Assembly (NCBI GenBank): GCA_964444365.1
Contig: CAYUHJ010000324.1
Location: forward strand, 1-5,652
DNA: 5,652 nt
Direction of reading: 5' to 3'
From: CAYUHJ01 sp964444365
Lineage (GTDB): Bacteria; Planctomycetota; Planctomycetia; Gemmatales; Gemmataceae
This document shows, in pieces, positions 1 to 4,796 of the stretch. The notes beneath the pieces were generated by a model. It saw only the letters and a list, made by a program, of their open reading frames with translations. It was not told where the DNA came from and did not search any database. A program made the position numbers and the translations under genes. How positions within the stretch are numbered: position 1 is the first letter of the stretch; the number at the start of each line of letters is the position of its first letter.

Positions 1-18
1 TGTTCCCCTCACCCCCGG

Positions 19-43
19 CTCCTCTCCCCCAAGGGGAGAGGGG
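19..43. repeat. CT/GA-rich hairpin upstream of the amidohydrolase gene
   Basis: Positions 19-29 pair with 33-43 around a 3-base loop (CAA). Nine central pairs are Watson-Crick, followed by one T-G wobble and one C-G pair. The sequence is a C/T-rich arm followed by its G/A-rich complement. The right arm includes GGGGAG (40-45), the better-spaced of two possible ribosome binding sites for the start at 57; the other, GAGGG at 49-53, is only 3 bases from ATG. The hairpin could therefore reduce translation of that gene, or it could simply be a dispersed intergenic palindrome or the terminator of an unseen upstream gene. The pairing is seen directly; the role is inference. Confidence 0.55.
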
Positions 44-56
44 AGAAAGAGGGACG

Positions 57-2750
57 ATGCGAAACGTGTGCGCGTTCGGGGCGGTCGCCCTCGGTGTCAT
101 CGGGCTGTTACTGATTCCCTGCGGGGTGGGGGCGTTGCCCGGACTCGCGAAGCCGCCACGGTACGACCTCGTGCTCCTCAACGCCACGGTCTACACCGGG
201 GTCGACGAGAAGCCGCTGGAGAGAAGCGGCGTCGTTGTGAAGAACGGGAAGATTGTCGGGATCATCGGGAAGGGAATCACCGCGAACGAAATCCTCACGG
301 AGAACCCGTCCAACGAGTTCGGGCCGACGTCCGCGTTCGACATGCGCGGGGCCGTCATCATCCCCGGCCTCGTCGACGCGCACTCGCACGTCGGGCTGTG
401 GTCGAAGCCGGGGACGCCCGCGAACGCGGACGGGAACGAGACGTCCGGCCCCGTGCAGCCGGGGATTCGCGCGCTGGACGCCGTCTGGCCCGGCGATCCG
501 GGCGTGAAAATGGCCGTCGCCGGCGGGGTCACGACCGCGAACATCATGCCCGGTTCGGCCAACGTCATCGGCGGGCAGACGGTCTACGTCAAGTACCGCG
601 GCGACACCATCGACGACATGCGCATCACCGGCAAGCTCGCCGACGGCACCGAAATCCTCGGCGGGCTGAAGATGGCCAACGGCGAGAACCCCAAGGGCTA
701 CGGCCGGAACAGGCAGCAGGCCCCGTTCACGCGGATGAAGGTTGCCGCCCTGCAGCGCGAGCAGTTCGTGAAGGCCACCGAGTACAAGGCGAAGCTGGAC
801 GCCAAGAAGCCGGTCGACCGCGACGTGGCGCTCGAACCGCTCGCCGAGGTGCTGGAAAAGAAGCGGACCGTCCACTTCCACTGCCACCGGGCGGACGACC
901 TGATCACCGCGATCCGCATCGCGGAGGAGTTCGGCTTCGAGATCGTGTTGCAGCACGCCACGGAGGGGTATCGCGTCGCGGACGTGCTGGCGAAGAAGAA
1001 GATCCCCGTGTCGCTGACGCTGCTCGATTCCCCCGGCGGCAAGGCGGAGACGATCGGGCTGCTGGAGGAAAACGCCGCCGTGCTGGAGAAGGCCGGCGTC
1101 GTCGTGACGATCAACACGGACGACGCGGTGACCGAGTCCCGGTTCATGCTCCGCACCGGGTCGATCGCCGTGCGCGGCGGCATGTCGGAGATGGCCGCCT
1201 TGAAGGCGCTCACGATCTCCCCGGCGAAGCTGCTGCACCTCGACCACCGGCTCGGCTCGCTGGAACCGGGCAAGGACGCCGACTTCGTCGTGCTCTCCGG
1301 GTCGCCGTTCAGCGTCTACACGAAGGTGCAGCAGACCTGGATCGACGGCAAGAAGGTGTTCGACGCGAAGAGCGAAATCGACCGCCCCTACCGCGACGGC
1401 GGGTTCCTGCTGCCGCGCGGGACGGAGGTTCCGAAGGTCGCGGACGCGAAGCCGCTCGCGCCCGCCGTCGCCCCTCCGCCGCAACCGCCGGTGAAGGAAA
1501 AGCCGAAAGCGGGAACGGTCGCCGTGCGGGCGGGCCGCATCCACACCGCGGCCGGCGACTCGATTCCCGGCGGCTACGTCCTGATCGAGAGCGGCAAAAT
1601 TACGGCCATCGGGAAGCTCGCGGACCTGAAGGAACCGCTCGCCGCCGAGACGGTCCTCACCGTCACCGAGGTCACGCCGGGCCTCATCGACGCGCACGGG
1701 TCCGTCGGCGTCAGCGGGGCGTGGAACGTTTCCTCCGACCAGGACCAGGACGAACCGAGCGACCCGAACCAGGCCGATTTGCGTGTCATGGATGCGTTCA
1801 ACCCGCACCAGCCGTTCGTCGAGTTCCTGCGGTCCAACGGCATCACCGTCGTCCACGCCTGCCCCGGGCGGGTGAACGTCATCGGGGCGGCGACCGGCGT
1901 CTTCCGCACCCGAGGAATCACGGCCGAGGACGCGGCGTTGCACAAAACCTTCGCGGTGCTGGTGAACCTCGGCGAAGTGCCGAAGGAAACCTTCAAGGGC
2001 AAGGGACCGGGCACGCGGATGGCCGTCGCCGGGGTGGTGCGGAAGGCGTTCGCGGACGCGCAAGTGTACCGGGACAAGAAGAAGGCCGAGCCCGACAAGA
2101 CGGCGAAGAACGCGAAGCACGAAGCCCTGATCCCCGCCCTCGACGGCAAGTCCCCCGTGATCTTCGCCGCCCATCGCGCCGACGACGTCCGCACCGGGCT
2201 CCGCATCGCCGACGAGTTCGGACTGAAGCCCGTTGTCGCCCTCGGCACCGAAGCGTTCCTGATGGCCGACGAACTCGTAAAGCGGAAGGTACCGGTGATC
2301 GTCCACCCCACGATGCAACGGGCCGCCGGGACGATGGAGACGCAGCACACGCTGCTGGGCAACGCCGCGATCCTGCACGGAAAGAAGATCCCGGTCAGCA
2401 TCGGCACGGCGTTCGAGGGGTACGTCCCGAAGACGCGGAACCTCCGCTCCGAGGCAGCGATGGCAGCCGCCTACGGCCTCGGCCACGACGCGGCGCTGCG
2501 AGCGGTCACCGCGGAACCGGCGAAGTTACTGGGCATCGACAAGGATTATGGCACGCTCGAAGTGGGCAAGGTCGCGGACCTGGTGCTCTACGACGGCGAC
2601 CCGTTCGAGCACGCCACGCACGTCACGCACACGATCATGGCCGGGAAGGTGGTCTACGACCGCGGCGAGTACCTGAAACTCCCGTTCGAGCGACGACTCC
2701 TCCCCCTCCTCGGCGGCGGTCCCGGGGGCGGGTGCTGCCTGGGGTGGTGA
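57..2750 (+). CDS. Exported tandem-domain amidohydrolase, imidazolonepropionase-like; second half degenerate
   Basis: The 897-residue product begins with a signal-like segment: Arg2, a hydrophobic core at about residues 5-26, and a likely cleavage near VGA/LP. It is probably exported. Two homologous amidohydrolase (metal-dependent TIM-barrel hydrolase) units follow, at about residues 36-440 and 486-875, joined by a Pro/Lys-rich linker (about 462-486). Unit 1 keeps the expected metal ligands: the HSH motif (His109, His111) after PGLVDA, His277 in HCHRADD, His300 in LQHATEG, and Asp355 in NTDDA. It ends with the usual SPAKLL...LGSLEPGKDADFVV module. Unit 2 repeats the same landmarks (PGLIDAHGS, AHRADD, EPAKLL...YGTLEVGKVADLVL) but Ser549 replaces the second His of HxH, Leu729 aligns with His300 and Ala785 with Asp355. 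Unit 2 is therefore probably structural or non-catalytic. Family knowledge supports hydrolysis of a cyclic amide or peptide-like substrate, but the substrate cannot be told. The C-terminus is Gly/Cys-rich (GGGPGGGCC). ATG 57 was chosen because it gives a charged n-region before the hydrophobic core; GTG 66 is an alternative. Confidence 0.9.
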   Translation: MRNVCAFGAVALGVIGLLLIPCGVGALPGLAKPPRYDLVLLNATVYTGVDEKPLERSGVVVKNGKIVGIIGKGITANEILTENPSNEFGPTSAFDMRGAVIIPGLVDAHSHVGLWSKPGTPANADGNETSGPVQPGIRALDAVWPGDPGVKMAVAGGVTTANIMPGSANVIGGQTVYVKYRGDTIDDMRITGKLADGTEILGGLKMANGENPKGYGRNRQQAPFTRMKVAALQREQFVKATEYKAKLDAKKPVDRDVALEPLAEVLEKKRTVHFHCHRADDLITAIRIAEEFGFEIVLQHATEGYRVADVLAKKKIPVSLTLLDSPGGKAETIGLLEENAAVLEKAGVVVTINTDDAVTESRFMLRTGSIAVRGGMSEMAALKALTISPAKLLHLDHRLGSLEPGKDADFVVLSGSPFSVYTKVQQTWIDGKKVFDAKSEIDRPYRDGGFLLPRGTEVPKVADAKPLAPAVAPPPQPPVKEKPKAGTVAVRAGRIHTAAGDSIPGGYVLIESGKITAIGKLADLKEPLAAETVLTVTEVTPGLIDAHGSVGVSGAWNVSSDQDQDEPSDPNQADLRVMDAFNPHQPFVEFLRSNGITVVHACPGRVNVIGAATGVFRTRGITAEDAALHKTFAVLVNLGEVPKETFKGKGPGTRMAVAGVVRKAFADAQVYRDKKKAEPDKTAKNAKHEALIPALDGKSPVIFAAHRADDVRTGLRIADEFGLKPVVALGTEAFLMADELVKRKVPVIVHPTMQRAAGTMETQHTLLGNAAILHGKKIPVSIGTAFEGYVPKTRNLRSEAAMAAAYGLGHDAALRAVTAEPAKLLGIDKDYGTLEVGKVADLVLYDGDPFEHATHVTHTIMAGKVVYDRGEYLKLPFERRLLPLLGGGPGGGCCLGW

Positions 2751-2756
2751 CCGGCA

Positions 2757-2849
2757 AGCCGCGAGCGGAAGGAAATGAGCGGCTGACTTCCTTGGAAGAG
2801 ACGTTGCGTCCCTCGGGTGGAAGTCAGCCGCTCGCTTCCGTTCGCGGCT
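2757..2849. repeat. Nested palindrome filling the convergent intergenic gap; possible two-way terminator
   Basis: The outer arms 2757-2771 and 2835-2849 pair at 14 of 15 positions, with a G-T wobble at the other. The inner arms 2777-2791 and 2819-2833 are perfect 15-bp complements. The asymmetry is a 5-base bulge (GAAAT, 2772-2776) opposite a single G (2834). The centre holds another small hairpin, GACG (2800-2803) with CGTC (2807-2810). The element begins 7 bases after the stop at 2750 and ends 8 bases before the stop of the opposing gene at 2857, so it occupies nearly all the gap. The position suits bidirectional termination or an RNA-end stabiliser. There is no T-run, so it is not a classical intrinsic terminator. 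It may be a copy of a dispersed repeat family; that needs the genome. Confidence 0.7.
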
Positions 2850-2856
2850 CGGACCG

Positions 2857-3420
2857 TTACCGTCTCGCCAGCGACTTCGGCTTCGGCGGGGCTGGCGTTT
2901 CTTCCTCTTCCTCCTCTTCCTCGTCGTCAGCATCCTCGGCTTCGGCGTTGATGACGGTTTCCGCGAGGGCGGTCAGCTTCTTGTCGGCGTCTCCCTCCTC
3001 GTCGAGCGTTTCCTGCAACAAGGCCGCCGCGTCATCGAGCCCGAGCAGCTTCGCGAAGGTGCGGACGCAGCCGTACCCCGCCATCTCATAGTGCTCGACC
3101 CGCTGGGCCGCGGCGATCAGGGCGGCGTCCTTCACCGCGGGGTCGCCGTCCTCGTCGATGACTTCCTTCCCTTCCTCGACGAGCCCTTCCATCGCCTTGC
3201 ACTTCTTCCCCTTCGGGCTCGTGCCGAGGTCGGCGAAGATCGTTTCGAGTCGCTCCACCTGCCGGCGGGTGACCTCCAGGTGTTCGGTGAAGGCGGCCTT
3301 CAGGTCCGGGGAGGAAGCCGCCTTCGCCATCCTGGGCAACGCCTTTAACAGTTGGTTCTCCGCATTGTACAGGTCTTTGAGTTCGGTCACGAGCAGGTCG
3401 TGCAACGAGTTCAGCGCCAT
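2857..3420 (-). CDS. DUF892 / YciE-YciF-type ferritin-like protein with poly-glutamate tail
   Basis: The 187-residue protein matches the DUF892 ferritin-like family, whose members form a four-helix bundle and are often linked to stress responses; no reaction is firmly established. It opens with the typical LHDLLVTELKDLYNAENQLLKALP segment (about residues 6-29). Candidate di-metal ligands come in two sets: Glu21, Glu46/His47 and Glu49 in the first half, then Glu109, His110 and Glu112 (VEHYEMAGYG) and Glu137/Glu141/Glu142 in the second. Residues 159-174 are strongly acidic with eight consecutive Glu, followed by a Pro/Lys-rich end (TPAPPKPKSLARR) that lies outside the usual domain. The start at 3420 is supported by GGAG 7 bases upstream and because the family domain starts within six residues of it; the frame stays open upstream to about 3657 but that extension is Arg/Pro-rich and unlike the family. 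The protein is probably cytoplasmic. The gene converges with the amidohydrolase and diverges from the glycosyltransferases. Confidence 0.9.
   Translation of the reverse strand: MALNSLHDLLVTELKDLYNAENQLLKALPRMAKAASSPDLKAAFTEHLEVTRRQVERLETIFADLGTSPKGKKCKAMEGLVEEGKEVIDEDGDPAVKDAALIAAAQRVEHYEMAGYGCVRTFAKLLGLDDAAALLQETLDEEGDADKKLTALAETVINAEAEDADDEEEEEEEETPAPPKPKSLARR
2899..2922 (-). repeat. GAA/GAG codon run encoding eight glutamates
   Basis: Eight consecutive Glu codons (mixed GAG and GAA) form an uninterrupted purine tract on the coding strand, in the C-terminal tail of the DUF892 gene. It is preceded by two Asp codons. Because GAA and GAG alternate irregularly, it is not a perfect trinucleotide repeat, and selection for acidity is as likely as slippage. 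Confidence 0.8.
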
Positions 3421-3427
3421 CGGACGG

Positions 3428-3431
3428 CTCC
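3428..3431 (-). promoter_or_regulatory. Ribosome binding site of the DUF892 gene
   Basis: GGAG on the minus strand, 7 bases before ATG 3420. This decides the start against the longer open frame reaching upstream to about 3657. Confidence 0.6.
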
Positions 3432-3531
3432 GGGTGAGGGTCGGGGAAGCGGTGCGGCCCGCGGGTTTGGGCCGTGCCGGATCTGTCGCAATTCGCGGGC
3501 CGCGCCGATTTCGCCGGGCGGCCACTTGCGG

Positions 3532-3561
3532 TTGCATCGGGGGCCGGGCTGTGTCTATAGT
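3532..3561 (+). promoter_or_regulatory. Candidate sigma70-type promoter for the glycosyltransferase genes
   Basis: TTGCAT (3532-3537) and TATAGT (3556-3561) are separated by 18 bases. The -10 box matches the consensus at 5 of 6 positions and the -35 box at 3 of 6. It is the most AT-rich patch in an otherwise very GC-rich gap, and it would give a leader of about 65-70 bases before the start at 3636. The leader contains a small CGGGG/CCCCG hairpin (3578-3593). CTATAG is palindromic, so a minus-strand promoter for the DUF892 gene here cannot be excluded, although no good -35 box is seen in that direction. Confidence 0.4.
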
Positions 3562-3625
3562 CCGTCGCTTCTCGCGGCGGGGCCGGCTCCCCGGCGTTCC
3601 GCCGCACACGGAGGCAGCCTTCGGG

Positions 3626-3630
3626 AAGGA
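3626..3630 (+). promoter_or_regulatory. Ribosome binding site of the first glycosyltransferase gene
   Basis: AAGGA with a 5-base gap to ATG 3636. It supports the start despite the Pro/Arg-rich N-terminal stretch that this start adds before the enzyme domain. Confidence 0.6.
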
Positions 3631-3635
3631 CCCCA

Positions 3636-4718
3636 ATGGCCGTGGCCTTGCTCGCACACCCCGCCCCGCAGCCGACCCCGTGCGCCCCCCGGCTGCGCCC
3701 CCGCCCGCCGGGTCGCGGCGTCGCCATCGAAACCCCGCAACTGTCGGTCGTGATCGTCAACTTCTGCCAGTGGAAGAACACCGGCCGGCTCACGCGCCAG
3801 CTCCGCCGCTCGGAAGCCGTACGCCGCGGGGCCGCCGAGGTCGTCATCGTCGACAACCACTCGCCGGCGAACAAACTGACCCGCCGACTGCGGAAAATGT
3901 CCGGCGTTTCGGTCTACCTGAACGGCCGCAACACGGGCTTCGCGAAGGCCGTCAACCGCGGTTCTCGGCTCAGCCGGGGCGAGTGGGTGCTGTTACTGAA
4001 CCCGGACGTGACGGTGCCGGACGGCTTCCTCGACGACGTGCTCGACGCCGCCCAGCGGTGGCCCGCGATCGACCCGAAGGCCGGCGTCGTCGGCTTCCAG
4101 CTCCGCCACCGCGACGGCACCCGACAGGCGTCCGCCGGGCACTTCCCGACGCTGCTCAGCACCGTGTCCGGGCTGGTCCTGCCCCGCAGTCGGCGGAAGT
4201 GTCGGCACCAGCCGCTGACCGAACGCAAGGCGGTGCCGTGGGTGACGGGCGGGTGCCTGCTCGTGCGGCGCGACTGCTTCCAGCAAATCGGCGGGCTCGA
4301 CGAGAATTTCTTCCTCTACTACGAGGACGTGGACTTCTGCCGGCGGGCGCAGGCGGCGGGCTGGTCGGTCTGGTACGAGCCGAGCCTGCGGGTGACGCAC
4401 CACTTCCCGCTGCACGCCCGAAAGGTGCCCGCCCCGTTGCGGCTCGTCACCCGGCACGCCCTGCTGACGTACTCCCGCAAGCACTGGCCCGGCTGGCAGT
4501 CGCGCGTCCTCAGCGGCTTGGTGTGGCTCGAAGCGACCGCCCGCGAAGGCCTGGCCCGCTGGCGCGGCGAGGCGGCCGCCGCCGGGTGCTACCGCGAGAT
4601 GCGCTCCCTCGTCGGCGACGTGATGCGGAACCGCGTCGGCGCGGTGCGGAAGCGCATCCGGTTCGCGGCAGGCTTCCTCGACCCCATCGCCGCGGCCCAG
4701 GACGGGCGAACGGAGTGA
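3636..4718 (+). CDS. Family 2 glycosyltransferase, rhamnosyltransferase-like
   Basis: The 360-residue GT-A-fold glycosyltransferase would transfer a sugar from a nucleotide donor to a growing glycan, probably at the cytoplasmic face of the inner membrane. Landmarks in order are LSVVIVNF (36-43, first beta strand), VIVDNHS (70-76, nucleotide-binding Asp), NTGFAKAVNRG (99-109), LLLNPDV (119-125, the DXD-equivalent metal site), WVTGG (202-206), and FLYYEDVDFCRRAQ (226-239, with the acidic ED pair expected of the catalytic base), then a THH pair (254-256). This pattern resembles the WbbL-like rhamnosyltransferase branch, but donor and acceptor cannot be fixed from sequence. The C-terminal 100 residues carry amphipathic, Trp-rich segments (about 270-310) that may bind the membrane. 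Residues 1-35 are a Pro/Arg-rich extension outside the family domain; AAGGA just upstream still favours ATG 3636. The stop codon overlaps the left edge of the heptad palindrome, and a second glycosyltransferase gene starts 62 bases further on, so the two are probably co-transcribed. Confidence 0.9.
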   Translation: MAVALLAHPAPQPTPCAPRLRPRPPGRGVAIETPQLSVVIVNFCQWKNTGRLTRQLRRSEAVRRGAAEVVIVDNHSPANKLTRRLRKMSGVSVYLNGRNTGFAKAVNRGSRLSRGEWVLLLNPDVTVPDGFLDDVLDAAQRWPAIDPKAGVVGFQLRHRDGTRQASAGHFPTLLSTVSGLVLPRSRRKCRHQPLTERKAVPWVTGGCLLVRRDCFQQIGGLDENFFLYYEDVDFCRRAQAAGWSVWYEPSLRVTHHFPLHARKVPAPLRLVTRHALLTYSRKHWPGWQSRVLSGLVWLEATAREGLARWRGEAAAAGCYREMRSLVGDVMRNRVGAVRKRIRFAAGFLDPIAAAQDGRTE

Positions 4719-4796
4719 GTTTCAGGTTTCAGAGTTTCAGGTTGCAAGTCGTCTGAGATCGCCACTTGAAACGTTGAAACATGAAACTTGAAACTC
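4717..4796. repeat. Heptad palindrome (GTTTCAG type) at the glycosyltransferase gene junction
   Basis: The left arm (4717-4749) is a run of degenerate heptads of the form GTTTCAG. The right arm (4764-4796) is the inverted counterpart, TTGAAAC-type heptads. The two 33-base arms pair almost fully if one base is bulged, leaving a 14-base loop (4750-4763). The left arm overlaps the TGA stop of the first glycosyltransferase gene (4716-4718). The right arm contains ATG 4781, the start of the next gene. Its base composition is clearly richer in A+T than the flanking genes, which points to an inserted element. A terminator or attenuator role between the two genes is possible but unproven. Confidence 0.85.

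Noticed and set aside
117..128. Lipoprotein signal around Cys22 (LIPC)
   Set aside because: Pro just before Cys does not fit the lipobox, where Gly, Ala or Ser is expected. A standard signal peptidase I site near VGA is more likely.
108..2486. A minus-strand open frame of about 790 codons opposite the amidohydrolase
   Set aside because: No recognisable motifs, biased composition typical of an antisense shadow, and it lies wholly opposite a well-supported gene.
68..3091. A plus-strand open frame of about 1000 codons overlapping the amidohydrolase in another frame
   Set aside because: Its translation is extremely Arg-rich with no domain, and the overlapping frame encodes clear amidohydrolase motifs and a signal peptide. 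Long stop-free shadows are expected at this GC content.
3578..3593. Leader hairpin as a riboswitch or attenuator for the glycosyltransferase genes
   Set aside because: Only a 5-bp stem with a 6-base loop in a very GC-rich region. No conserved aptamer features or alternative pairing could be seen.
3421..3657. N-terminal extension of the DUF892 gene to a start at 3657
   Set aside because: The added 79 residues are Arg/Pro-rich and unlike the family, would overlap the start and ribosome binding site of the divergent glycosyltransferase gene, and the ATG at 3420 has a good GGAG.
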